Source of the DNA: Hymenobacter sp.
Lineage (GTDB): Bacteria > Bacteroidota > Bacteroidia > Cytophagales > Hymenobacteraceae
DNA length: 64,000 bases
Assembly: GCA_028288445.1 (NCBI GenBank)
Contig: JAQBNT010000156.1
Coordinates: 19,890-83,889 of the forward strand
Direction of reading: 5' to 3'
Below are positions 1-7,990 of this stretch, in pieces. A program made the position numbers and the translations under genes. The stretch's first letter is position 1, and each line of letters begins with the position of its first letter. The notes below the pieces were generated by a model that saw nothing but the letters and a program-made list of their open reading frames with translations, ran no database searches and was not told where the DNA came from.

Positions 1-604
1 CCAGCAACTGCCCAAAGCTTCCAGTTTCCACCTCGGGGCCCAGAACTGCCACCAGAAAGAAAGCGGCGCTTTCACCGGCGAGGTTTCGGCCAAAATGCTG
101 GCTTCGGTGGGCTGCGAATACGTGATTCTGGGCCACTCGGAGCGCCGCCAGTATTTCCGCGAGGATGACGAGTTGCTGGGCCAGAAGCTGAAAGCCGCCT
201 TGGCCGCCGGCCTCAAGCCCATCTTCTGCGTGGGCGAGTCGCTGGACACCCGCGAAGCCGACGAAACGTTCAGCTACATCGGCAAGCAGCTCACTGACGG
301 GCTGTTCCATCTCAGCAACGAGGAGTTTGCCCAGGTTGTGATTGCCTACGAACCCATCTGGGCCATTGGCACGGGCCGCACCGCCACCAGCGCCCAGGCG
401 CAGGAAGTGCACGCCTTCATCCGCGAGCAGATTGCCCGCGCCTACGACGCCCAGGCCGCCCTCGATACCACCATTCTCTACGGCGGCTCGGCCAACGCGC
501 AGAATGCCAAGGAACTGTTCTCGCAGCCCGACGTGGACGGCGGCCTCATCGGCGGCGCGGCCCTGAAAGCGGCCGACTTCACCACGATTATTCAGTCGTT
601 TTAA
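1..604 (+). CDS. tpiA: Triosephosphate isomerase, 5' end outside the window
   Basis: Interconverts dihydroxyacetone phosphate and glyceraldehyde-3-phosphate in glycolysis and gluconeogenesis. The reading frame is open from base 2 with no start, so the N-terminal part lies upstream. Visible TIM-barrel motifs in order are LGAQNCHQKESGAFTGE, the catalytic-histidine segment YVILGHSERR, the catalytic-glutamate segment AYEPIWAIGTG with its phosphate-gripping loop, and the C-terminal phosphate-binding segments YGGSANAQN and GLIGGAAL. About 200 residues are present of roughly 250 in the family. No missing active-site residue is seen. Its product triose phosphate is also what the KDPG aldolase at 43723 releases from pectin sugars. 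Confidence 0.97.
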   Translation, partial: QQLPKASSFHLGAQNCHQKESGAFTGEVSAKMLASVGCEYVILGHSERRQYFREDDELLGQKLKAALAAGLKPIFCVGESLDTREADETFSYIGKQLTDGLFHLSNEEFAQVVIAYEPIWAIGTGRTATSAQAQEVHAFIREQIARAYDAQAALDTTILYGGSANAQNAKELFSQPDVDGGLIGGAALKAADFTTIIQSF

Positions 605-710
605 AGCAGGGTTGAATTTTTAGGGTTGAGTGCAGAGTTGAACGCGCAACACGGCATTGCATTTGACATCTACACTCAACCCGCAACATTCAAAACTCAA
701 TCCTTCCCGA

Positions 711-1061
711 ATGCTCTCCTTTATCCTCACGTTCCTGCTGGCCCTGTTGCCCGCTAAAAGCCCGGCCGCCGGCCCGCTGGAGCCGTGCAAAATATTCGGC
801 TCGGTGTACCTCGAAACCGACCCCGGCCGGCGCAGCTACTGCTACGGCACGGTGTACGTAGAGCCGGAAGAAGCCTTTGCCGACGTGCTGATTTTCAAGG
901 AGAACAACAAGTTATTTGCCGACAAGCCCGGCCTGTGGGCCGATGCGCCCGCCCGCGACTTTGCCGATTACGTGCTGCTGGTGGTCACGGACCGCAGCCG
1001 CGCCGATTTCAGCATTCACTACACTACGGTGCGCTCCTTCGCCGGCTGCAAGACTAACTAG
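711..1061 (+). CDS. Small secreted protein, DUF6150-like pattern
   Basis: A 116-residue protein with a hydrophobic N-terminal signal peptide (LSFILTFLLALLPAKSPAAG). I chose the ATG at 711, not the in-frame ATG at 657, because the signal peptide begins there and the extra 18 residues look like translated intergenic DNA. The mature part holds a repeated pattern of hydrophobic strand, short acidic turn and Ala-Asp (FADVLIF, LFADKPGLW, FADYVLLVV, RADFSIHY), ending in a Cys-containing tail. This resembles the short repeats of DUF6150-type proteins, but that assignment is from memory of the pattern. Function unknown. It sits alone between tpiA and prmA. Confidence 0.7.
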   Translation: MLSFILTFLLALLPAKSPAAGPLEPCKIFGSVYLETDPGRRSYCYGTVYVEPEEAFADVLIFKENNKLFADKPGLWADAPARDFADYVLLVVTDRSRADFSIHYTTVRSFAGCKTN

Positions 1062-1064
1062 GGG

Positions 1065-1178
1065 AATTATGAATTAAAAATTATGGGTTATGATTTGATT
1101 GAGACGTGCTTTACTGCACGCTTATCAGCTTGTAGCCAGCGTTTTCAATTCATGACTCATAATTTTTAATTCATAATT
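1065..1178. repeat. AT-rich inverted repeat
   Basis: A 21-bp perfect inverted repeat (arms 1065-1085 and 1158-1178, core GAATTAAAAATTATG) encloses a 72-base loop that is more GC-rich. The right arm ends seven bases before the GTG start of prmA. It could fold in the prmA leader or end transcription of the upstream gene. There is no T-run typical of an intrinsic terminator. Confidence 0.75.
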
Positions 1179-1185
1179 AAATCAA

Positions 1186-2016
1186 GTGGATTTTATTGAA
1201 CTGACCGTCGAAGCCCCGCGCGAGCTGGCCGACATTCTGGTGGCCGAGCTGGCCGAAGTAGGTTTCGACACCTTTGAGGACACCGACGCGGGCTTCCAGG
1301 CCTACACTACGGAAGATATTTTCAACCCTGATGCAGTGGCCGAAATCATGAGCCGCTACGAGGGCCAGGGCGAGCTGAGCCACTCGCACCGCGTCATCAC
1401 CCGCCAGAACTGGAACGCCGAGTGGGAGAAGAACTTTCAGCCCCTCATCATTGCCGAGCGGGTGTCGGTGCGCGCCCCGTTCCACCCCGAGCCGGCCGGC
1501 GTCGACTACGACATTGTGATAATGCCGCGCATGTCGTTCGGCACGGGCCACCACGAAACCACCGCCCTGATGATTGAAAATCAGCTTGATGTGAGTCACA
1601 AAGGGCTGCGCGTGCTGGATATGGGCACCGGCACCGGCATCCTGGCAATTATGGCCGAAATGCTGGGGGCCCGCCAGGTGCTGGCTGTAGACACCGAGCC
1701 CTGGACCGTGGAAAATGCCCGCGACAACGCCGCAGAAAACAACTGCCACGGCATCGAGTGCCGCCTGGGTGGCGTGGAAACCCTCGCCAACGAGGAGCCT
1801 TTCGACCTCATTCTGGCCAACATCAACCGCAACGTGCTGCTGGAAGACATGCACGAATACGCCCGCCTGCTGCCCAGCGGCCGGCCCATCCTGTTCAGCG
1901 GCTTCTACGAGGAGGACCTGCCCAAAATTCAGGCCGAGGCCAGCAAGCACGGCCTGCGCTACCAGCGCCACCGCACGCTGCGCAGCTGGGTGTCGGCGGT
2001 GTTTGAGAAAGAATAG
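1186..2016 (+). CDS. prmA: Ribosomal protein L11 methyltransferase
   Basis: SAM-dependent methyltransferase that modifies ribosomal protein L11 in the cytoplasm. The 276-residue protein has the substrate-binding N-terminal domain, a linker with SFGTGHHETT, the SAM motif I LDMGTGTGILAIMA, the acidic motif II AVDTEPWTVENARDNA and the catalytic-region motif LANINRN. The start is GTG (GTGGATTTTATTG), immediately after the AT-rich inverted repeat; no in-frame ATG precedes it in the spacer. Length fits the Bacteroidota family. It has no functional link to its neighbours. Confidence 0.95.
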   Translation: MDFIELTVEAPRELADILVAELAEVGFDTFEDTDAGFQAYTTEDIFNPDAVAEIMSRYEGQGELSHSHRVITRQNWNAEWEKNFQPLIIAERVSVRAPFHPEPAGVDYDIVIMPRMSFGTGHHETTALMIENQLDVSHKGLRVLDMGTGTGILAIMAEMLGARQVLAVDTEPWTVENARDNAAENNCHGIECRLGGVETLANEEPFDLILANINRNVLLEDMHEYARLLPSGRPILFSGFYEEDLPKIQAEASKHGLRYQRHRTLRSWVSAVFEKE

Positions 2017-2034
2017 CGCCGAGCGCGAATGAAG

Positions 2035-2068
2035 GAACGTCCTGCTTCGTTGCCGAAGCAGGACGTTC
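2035..2068 (+). terminator. Perfect hairpin after prmA
   Basis: A 15-bp perfect stem (GAACGTCCTGCTTCG with its complement) around a 4-base loop begins 19 bases after the prmA stop. It lacks a T-run, so it may be a 3'-end stabiliser or a short relative of the GAACGTCATGC repeat family seen elsewhere in the window. Confidence 0.5.
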
Positions 2069-2090
2069 TGCGTTGGGGTGAGCTGGGTGA

Positions 2091-2114
2091 CATCGTTCCC
2101 GGCAACGATTGCGC
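2091..2114 (+). promoter_or_regulatory. Putative LacI-type operator, copy A (PL1 promoter)
   Basis: The near-palindrome TCGTTCCCGGCAACGA followed by TTGCGC lies about 140 bases before the PL1 start codon. The same core is found at 21097-21122, 21215-21238 and 29373-29397, each upstream of a pectin or T9SS gene. The two half-sites differ only at one symmetric pair, as in LacI-family operators with a central CG. Binding by the regulator at 15676-16707 is inferred. Confidence 0.7.
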
Positions 2115-2251
2115 GAATAAAAAGGGCCTTGGCGACATATTGCGGGCCATTATGGCCGTAATATTATCATACCGAATTGCCGGGCTTGCGTTCTTTCTGA
2201 TGAGCGGCGCTGCTTCGGTTATTCTCCCACCAGACTCCCAAATTCCCTGCA

Positions 2252-4039
2252 ATGACTTTACTCTCCGCTCGATTTTCTTCGCTTCGTTTTGCAGCCGGCC
2301 GGTCGGCGGTGCGGGTTGGTCTGGGCCTGGTGGCCACGGTGGCCGGTCTGGCGGCCAGCGCGCCGGTGCAGGCCCAGCAACTGTCCTTTCCCGGCGTGGA
2401 AGGGGCGGGGCGGTTTGTGAGCGGCGGGCGGGGCCGGGCCGCTACGCCCACCACGGTGTATGAGGTGACGGGCCTGGCCGATACCAACACACCAGGCACA
2501 CTGCGCTACGCCATCAGCCAGTCGGCTACGGTGGCTCCGTACCGCACCATTGTGTTCCGGGTGTGCGGCACCATTCACCTCACCAACCGGATGAATATTC
2601 CGGCCAATACCACCATCGCGGGCCAGACCGCGCCGGGTGACGGCATCTGCGTGGCCGACCGGCAGGTGACGGTGAATGGTAATAATGTAATTGTCCGCTT
2701 TGTGCGCTTCCGCACGGGGGACCGGTACCCGCAACAAACCGGCATTGGCATGACCAATGGCAACGGCGACGAAGATGCCCTGAGCAGCACCGAGCGCAAG
2801 AACATTGTGGTGGACCACTGCACCATGAGCTGGAGCATGGACGAGGCCTTCACCTTCTATGGTGCCACCACCGACTCGATGACCCTGCAATGGAACCTCA
2901 TTTCGGAGCCGCTGAACTACTCCTACCACTTCGAGACGGGCGACACCGACTACGAGCGCCACGGCTACGGCGGCATCTGGGGCGGCCGGCGGGCTTCGTT
3001 CCACCACAACTTGTTTGCCCACTGCGTGAGCCGCACCCCGCGCTGGAACGGCACCCGCTACGGTGCCGCTGTCGGCTCCGAAAACTGCGATTTCCGCAAC
3101 AACGTCATCTACAACTGGGGCACTGGGGCCAATGCCTACGGCGGCGAGGGTGGTAATTACAACATGGTGAACAACTATTACAAGTATGGCCCCACCACCG
3201 GCACCAGCACCACCAACCGCTCCCGGGTATTTGGCGCCTACAAGCAAACCACCGCGCCGGTGCTGCCTTATCCGCAACTGTACATAGCTGGCAACTATGT
3301 GGATGGCAGCCCCATCGTGACGGCCGCCAACTGGAAAGGCGTGGCCATGAACGGTGGCAGCGCAGCCGACACGGTTCTATCGAAAGTAACGACGCCCTTC
3401 AACGTTGCTCCCCTGAATACCCAAACGGCTCAGGCGGCCTACGCTGCTGTGCTGCAGAATGTGGGCTGCGTGCTGCCCGTGCGTGATGCGCTGGACCAGC
3501 GCATCATCAACGACGTGCAAACGCGTGGCGGTGCCGTCATCGACGTGCAGGGTGGCTTCCCGCACGGCACGCCCATCGCTACCTCGCAGGGTGCCTGGCC
3601 CGTGCTCAGCTGCGGCCCCGCGCCCGCCGACTCGGACCACGACGGCATGACCGACGCCTACGAAACCGCCAACGGCCTCAACCCCAATAGCGCCGCCGAC
3701 CGCCAGACCATCGCCGCCAACGGCTACACCAACCTCGAAAACTACCTCAACGGCCTCGTGGCCGTGGCAACGGGTACCCGGCCCACCGGGGCCGTGCTGG
3801 AGCCCCTGCACCTGTTCCCGAACCCCGCCGCCGAGCAGCTCACCGTGGAGCACCCGCGCTCCGGCGCTGAGGCCCGCCTCACGGTTTACAATTTCGTGGG
3901 CCAGCGCGTGGCCACACTCACGCCCGTAGTGGGCGGCGTTTCCACGCCGGTAAATCTTGGCAACCTGGCCAAGGGCAACTACCTGCTGGTGTATACCGAT
4001 GTCAATGTAAGCCTCTCCGCCAAGTGCGCGCACGAATAA
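2252..4039 (+). CDS. Secreted PL1 pectate lyase with T9SS-type C-terminal tail
   Basis: Likely cleaves polygalacturonate by beta-elimination outside the cell. The 595-residue protein has an N-terminal signal peptide ending near AQAQQ (about residue 42), then a right-handed beta-helix from about 45 to 440. PL1 features are VVDHCTMSWSMDE, the Asn-rich turns IYNWGTGANAYGG, and RTPRWNGTRYG, where the family's catalytic arginine region falls. An acidic, calcium-binding-like stretch DSDHDGMTDAYE follows at about 460. The last 75 residues (LFPNPAAEQLTV to the end) look like a type A T9SS sorting domain, though the final strand is diverged and contains a Cys. Putative operator copy A lies upstream and a strong terminator follows. 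Confidence 0.92.
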   Translation: MTLLSARFSSLRFAAGRSAVRVGLGLVATVAGLAASAPVQAQQLSFPGVEGAGRFVSGGRGRAATPTTVYEVTGLADTNTPGTLRYAISQSATVAPYRTIVFRVCGTIHLTNRMNIPANTTIAGQTAPGDGICVADRQVTVNGNNVIVRFVRFRTGDRYPQQTGIGMTNGNGDEDALSSTERKNIVVDHCTMSWSMDEAFTFYGATTDSMTLQWNLISEPLNYSYHFETGDTDYERHGYGGIWGGRRASFHHNLFAHCVSRTPRWNGTRYGAAVGSENCDFRNNVIYNWGTGANAYGGEGGNYNMVNNYYKYGPTTGTSTTNRSRVFGAYKQTTAPVLPYPQLYIAGNYVDGSPIVTAANWKGVAMNGGSAADTVLSKVTTPFNVAPLNTQTAQAAYAAVLQNVGCVLPVRDALDQRIINDVQTRGGAVIDVQGGFPHGTPIATSQGAWPVLSCGPAPADSDHDGMTDAYETANGLNPNSAADRQTIAANGYTNLENYLNGLVAVATGTRPTGAVLEPLHLFPNPAAEQLTVEHPRSGAEARLTVYNFVGQRVATLTPVVGGVSTPVNLGNLAKGNYLLVYTDVNVSLSAKCAHE

Positions 4040-4056
4040 GCGCTTAGCCAAACCAG

Positions 4057-4115
4057 AAAAAAGCCCCGGCCTGATGGTTCCTGCACTGCGGTGCGGGCCA
4101 TCGGGCCGGGGCTTT
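4057..4115 (+). terminator. Intrinsic terminator after PL1 gene
   Basis: GC-rich stem AAAGCCCCGGCC with complement GGCCGGGGCTTT, extended by ATGG/CCAT, around a loop of about 20 bases. The A-run before and T-run after make it usable on both strands. It lies 17 bases past the stop codon and isolates the PL1 gene from the next cluster. Confidence 0.85.
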
Positions 4116-4382
4116 GCGATACTGAATGAAGGAGAGCCTGCGTAAAAATGGTGAACAGTTTTGCTCAGATTTCTCCTGCATCGGAATGACAAATGGGGGC
4201 GGCGCAATGCTGGTTGCCGCTAGCTGGTCAGAGTGCTTGTTCGGCTATATAATGGTCTGATAGTAAAAATATTGCATCGATAGAGTTGTGAAAAAAAGGC
4301 TTAAGTCCACCCGGGTTTTCTTCGAAACTTTAGAGTGCCCGCTATAGGCTCCCGCTACTTTCATGCTGCATTAACAACCAGC

Positions 4383-5126
4383 ATGAAACGAGCACAGGAT
4401 AAAGTAGTCATCATCACCGGCGGGGCCAGCGGCATCGGGCGGGTATCGGCCCTGCGCTTCGCCGCCGAGGGCGCGAAAGTGGTTGTCTGGGACATTGACA
4501 AGGCCAAAGCTGAGGCCACGCTCAGTGAGATTGAAGCCGTGGGAGGCCACGCCGTGATGGCCATCGTGAACACCACCCAGCCCGAGCAGATTGCCGCCGC
4601 CGCCCAGGCCGTGCACGAGCAGTTCGGCCGCATCGACGTGCTGATAAACAACGCCGGCATTACCCGCGACGCCACACTGCGTAAGATGACGCTGGCCCAG
4701 TGGCAGCAGGTGCTCGATGTGAATTTGACGGGCGTGTTCGTCTGCACCCAGGCCGTGGGCCCGTTCATGGAAGCGCAGCAGAGCGGGCGCATTATTAATA
4801 CGTCGTCGGTGGTGGGGCTGTACGGCAACTTTGGTCAGGCCAACTACGCGGCCACCAAGGCCGGCCTCATCGGCCTGACCAAGACCCTGGCGCGGGAGCT
4901 GGGCAAGTACAACATCACGGTGAATGCGGTAGCGCCGGGCTTCATCGCCACCGACATGATTGATTCCATCCCGGAAAAAGTCATTGATATGTTGAAAGGC
5001 CGCACGCCGCTGCGCCGCCTGGGCACGCCCGAGGACATTGCCAGCGCCTACCTTTTCCTGGCCTCCGATGAAGCCGGCTTCATCTCCGGCACGGTGCTGA
5101 GCGTGGACGGGGCCGTAACGATTTAG
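4383..5126 (+). CDS. Short-chain dehydrogenase/reductase, FabG-like
   Basis: A classical 247-residue SDR, most like 3-oxoacyl-ACP reductases. It has the cofactor motif TGGASGIG near the N-terminus, NNAGI at about 90, and the catalytic Ser, Tyr-x3-Lys set in TSSVVGLYGN and YAATKAG. The start MKRAQDK was chosen over an in-frame upstream ATG at 4335 because the SDR fold begins directly after it. It is followed after only 4 bases by a KAS III-like gene, so the pair is probably co-translated. FabG-like SDRs reduce many beta-keto substrates, so the real substrate is open. The preceding 340 bases are AT-rich at 4240-4320 and probably hold the cluster promoter, but I could not fix the boxes. Confidence 0.9.
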   Translation: MKRAQDKVVIITGGASGIGRVSALRFAAEGAKVVVWDIDKAKAEATLSEIEAVGGHAVMAIVNTTQPEQIAAAAQAVHEQFGRIDVLINNAGITRDATLRKMTLAQWQQVLDVNLTGVFVCTQAVGPFMEAQQSGRIINTSSVVGLYGNFGQANYAATKAGLIGLTKTLARELGKYNITVNAVAPGFIATDMIDSIPEKVIDMLKGRTPLRRLGTPEDIASAYLFLASDEAGFISGTVLSVDGAVTI

Positions 5127-5130
5127 CGCC

Positions 5131-6135
5131 ATGCAGACTGCTACCGGCCGCCGCGCGCTCATCACCGCCACGGGTTCCTACGTCCCGGCGCGGGAGCTGC
5201 CCAACAGCTATTTCAACGAGCTGCTGGGCGAGGACGTGGACACTTGGCTGCGCCAGAATGTGAACATTCATTCGCGCCGCTGGTGCGACGACGACGAATC
5301 GGTGGCCGACCTGTGCGAGCACGCGGCCCGGCAGGCGCTGGCCCGCGCCGGCGTGCGCCCCGAAGAACTGGACCTGCTCATCGTGGCCACCGACACGCCG
5401 GAATACGTGTCGCCCTCCACCGCCGCCGTGCTGCAACACCGGCTGGGAGCCACGGGGGCAGGTACTTTCGACCTCAACGCCGCCTGCGCCGGCTTCGTGA
5501 CGGCCCTGGACGTGGCGGCCAAGTACATTGCTTCTGATACACGCTACAACCGCGTGCTGGTCATCGGCGGCTACGCCATGAGCAAATACCTTGACCTCAC
5601 CGACAAGAAAACCGTGACGCTTTTCGCCGACGGGGCCGGGGCCGTGCTGCTCACCTCGGCGGAGAATACCGAGCGCGGCTTCCTCGCCAGCCGCCTGCAC
5701 ACCGAAGGCCAGTACACCGGCTGGATGGGCATCTATGCCGGGGCCACTCGCCAGCCGGTGACGGCGGAAGTAATAGACCATAACGACCACAAGCTAAAGT
5801 TTGTGCACCGCTTCCCCAAGGAAATCAACCCCGATATCTGGACCCGCTTGGCCAAGGAAATGGCCGCCGACATCAATGTTTGCCCTTTCGAGGTCGACCA
5901 TTACGTAATGACGCAACTCAACATCCACGCCATCCACGAAACGCTGGACCGGCTGGGCGTGGCCCGCGAGCGGGCTCCGCTCATCATGCAGCAGTTCGGC
6001 TACACCGGCTCGGCCGCCATCCCAATGGCGCTGGATAAGGCGGTAACTAGCAGTGACATAAAGGAAAACGACCTGGTGTTTTTGATTGGTTCAGGCGGCG
6101 GGCTGGCCTTCGCCGGCGCGGCGTTCCGGATGTAG
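5131..6135 (+). CDS. KAS III-like thiolase-fold protein lacking the catalytic His and Asn
   Basis: A 334-residue thiolase-superfamily protein, the length and layout of FabH (beta-ketoacyl-ACP synthase III). The nucleophile is kept as Cys119 in NAACAGF. The FabH His-Gln-Ala-Asn motif reads TQLN at 261-264, so Thr261 replaces His. Thirty residues on, exactly the family spacing, FGYTGSAAIP puts Tyr291 where Asn should be. The glycine-rich end GSGGGLAFAGAAF is normal. Loss of both decarboxylation residues suggests an acyltransferase or other non-decarboxylating reaction, not primary fatty acid initiation. The TAG stop lies in the left arm of an inverted repeat (6131-6154). Neighbours are an SDR and, downstream, a symporter, an acyl-CoA ligase and a hydrolase. 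Confidence 0.85.
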   Translation: MQTATGRRALITATGSYVPARELPNSYFNELLGEDVDTWLRQNVNIHSRRWCDDDESVADLCEHAARQALARAGVRPEELDLLIVATDTPEYVSPSTAAVLQHRLGATGAGTFDLNAACAGFVTALDVAAKYIASDTRYNRVLVIGGYAMSKYLDLTDKKTVTLFADGAGAVLLTSAENTERGFLASRLHTEGQYTGWMGIYAGATRQPVTAEVIDHNDHKLKFVHRFPKEINPDIWTRLAKEMAADINVCPFEVDHYVMTQLNIHAIHETLDRLGVARERAPLIMQQFGYTGSAAIPMALDKAVTSSDIKENDLVFLIGSGGGLAFAGAAFRM

Positions 6136-6232
6136 CGCGGACTTTCAGTCCGCGCGTGTTGACTGCTTTCATTCATTAGGCAGTTTTGAATCCACACTCT
6201 GTTCACTCGCGGACTATAAAGTCCACGCTACA
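6131..6232. repeat. Inverted repeat, GTAGCG family, copy 1
   Basis: Arms 6131-6154 and 6208-6232 (TGTAGCGCGGACTTT and its near complement) pair with a few mismatches. A second copy lies at 46381-46467. The left arm contains the stop codon of the KAS III-like gene and the right arm ends ten bases before the symporter start. Confidence 0.8.
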
Positions 6233-6241
6233 TTCCCACCC

Positions 6242-7858
6242 ATGCACGGCATCGCTACTCCCCAACAAGTAACCGCCACGGCCATTCTGCTGGCGGTGTA
6301 CGCGGCCGTCATTCTGTTCTTCGTGGTGCGCGGCGCGCTGAAAATCAAGAGTATGTCGGACTACGCGGTGGGCTCCGTGCGGTTCTCGCCCGTGGCCGTG
6401 GGCCTCTCGCTGGCGGCTTCCATGACCAGCGCGGCCACGTTCATCATCAATCCCGGCTTCGTGGCCATCAATGGGCTGAGCGCCATGCTTTCCTTCGGCG
6501 TGGTGATGCCGCTGGCTTCGATGATTTCGCTGGTGGTGTTCACCAAGGGTTTCCGCAAGCACGGGCAGACGGTGAAGGCCCACACGCTGGCACAGTGGAT
6601 TGGCTCGCGGTTCCAGAGTCCGGGACTGACGCGCTACTTCGGGTGGCTGTCGCTGCTGCTCATCACCTTCATCGTGCTCATTTGCGTGGGGCTGACGCAG
6701 GTGCTCAGCAACGCTCTGAACGCACCGCCGCTGCCGGTGCTGGTGTCGGTGGTGGTGTTCATCTTCGGCTACATGATGTTTGGCGGGGCCAATTCGATGG
6801 TGTATACCAACACCATTCAGGCCTCGCTGAAGTTGCTGGTGGCCGTGGTGCTGCTCACCTCGGGCTACGAGCATTTCAGCCAGGGCGTGCACGGCTTCAT
6901 TGCCAAGCTGGCCGCCATCGACCCCGCCCTCACGCACGCCACCAACCCCGGCAGCTACCTATTCCGCGACTACTTCGAAATCATCATCTGCCAGATTGTG
7001 ATTGGCACGGCCATCGTGTGCCAGCCACACCTCATCACCAAATCCCTGCTGCTCGACAGCGAAAAGGATGTGAACCGCTACCTCACCACGGCGGTGCTGG
7101 TGCTCACGGTGTTTTTCTCGGTAGTGTTTGTGGGCTTGTATGCGCGGCTTGCTTTCCCAAATCTGATGCTGAATGGGCAGGAGTTAAAGATGGACAAGAT
7201 TATTTCGGCCTACGTGGTGCGCGAATTCCCCGTCTACATTGGCCTGTTGGTTATTCTGGGGCTGATTTCGGCCGGTATTTCCACGCTGGAAAGCCTGATT
7301 CAGTCGCTTTCCAGCACCATCACGGCCGACATCATCAAGCCGCTGCTGCCCGCCACGGCCTTCGCGGGCACAGGTGGTTTCGGCCGCGAAATCCTGCTGA
7401 ACCGCGCCGTGATTGCGGCGCTGGGCGGCCTCGCCATCTGGCTGTCGTACGACCAGTTTGTGAATGCTAAGCTGAGCGTGGCCATCTTCGCTCAGACCGG
7501 CGTTTATGCCTATTTCGCGGCAGCTTTCGTGCCGGTCTGCTTCGGGATTTTCCTGCGCGATGCCCCGCGTGTGGCGGTGACTGCGGGTTCAGTCACGGCG
7601 TTGCTGGTGCATTTCGCGGTGTATTTCGGACGGCTCACGCCCTACATGCAGGCCCCGGTGCGCAACCCGGGCGTGTCGGCGGCGCTGGGGATTCTGGCCT
7701 CGGTGGCGGTCGGCGGCGCGTTGTATCTGGTGCGGCGTAGGGCAGGGAGGACGGAAGAAGCAGCAACTGCTGAAGCGGCTTCAGAAAAGCCGGAAGCGCT
7801 GCTGCAACCAACCATAGAACGTCATGCTGAACTTGCCGAAGCATCTCTTCCGCAGTAG
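6242..7858 (+). CDS. Sodium:solute symporter (SSS family), carboxylate-type candidate
   Basis: Integral membrane symporter of 538 residues with about 13 hydrophobic segments, starting LLAVYAAVILFFVVRG. The segment SLAASMTSAATFIINPG matches the conserved TM1-TM2 region of SSS carriers that contributes to sodium binding. The start MHGIATPQQ lies just after the right arm of an inverted repeat; the open frame extends upstream only through the repeat and KAS III gene. The substrate cannot be read from sequence, but the adjacent acyl-CoA ligase suggests an organic acid. The hydrophilic C-terminus ends ERHAELAEASLPQ, which is translated from a CATGCTGA-type inverted repeat; the repeat also supplies the stop. 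Confidence 0.88.
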   Translation: MHGIATPQQVTATAILLAVYAAVILFFVVRGALKIKSMSDYAVGSVRFSPVAVGLSLAASMTSAATFIINPGFVAINGLSAMLSFGVVMPLASMISLVVFTKGFRKHGQTVKAHTLAQWIGSRFQSPGLTRYFGWLSLLLITFIVLICVGLTQVLSNALNAPPLPVLVSVVVFIFGYMMFGGANSMVYTNTIQASLKLLVAVVLLTSGYEHFSQGVHGFIAKLAAIDPALTHATNPGSYLFRDYFEIIICQIVIGTAIVCQPHLITKSLLLDSEKDVNRYLTTAVLVLTVFFSVVFVGLYARLAFPNLMLNGQELKMDKIISAYVVREFPVYIGLLVILGLISAGISTLESLIQSLSSTITADIIKPLLPATAFAGTGGFGREILLNRAVIAALGGLAIWLSYDQFVNAKLSVAIFAQTGVYAYFAAAFVPVCFGIFLRDAPRVAVTAGSVTALLVHFAVYFGRLTPYMQAPVRNPGVSAALGILASVAVGGALYLVRRRAGRTEEAATAEAASEKPEALLQPTIERHAELAEASLPQ

Positions 7859-7932
7859 TAATCAATTATTCTTCAACGAAGCGAGCGAGATGCTTCGATT
7901 CCGCTGCGCTGCACTCAGCATGACGTTCTTTT
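7816..7932. repeat. Inverted repeat, CATGCTGAG family, copy 1
   Basis: Left arm AGAACGTCATGCTGA at about 7816 and right arm CACTCAGCATGACGTTCT ending about 7932, with GAAGCATCTC / GAGATGCTTC as the inner stem. The left arm is inside the end of the symporter gene. Other copies are at 15549, 23749, 39185 (degenerate) and 42560 (variant), and a single arm is at 10449. Confidence 0.85.
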
Positions 7933-7990
7933 AGGCTGCTTACGTCTCTACTCGGTTATGCCGGCTTCCCTCCAAAATTCCCACCGCATC

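Noticed and set aside
3900-4039. Frameshift in the T9SS tail of the PL1 lyase
   Set aside because: The end (LVYTDVNVSLSAKCAHE) is diverged but keeps the strand pattern and a Lys-x-x-His-Glu end; no alternative frame gives a better tail.
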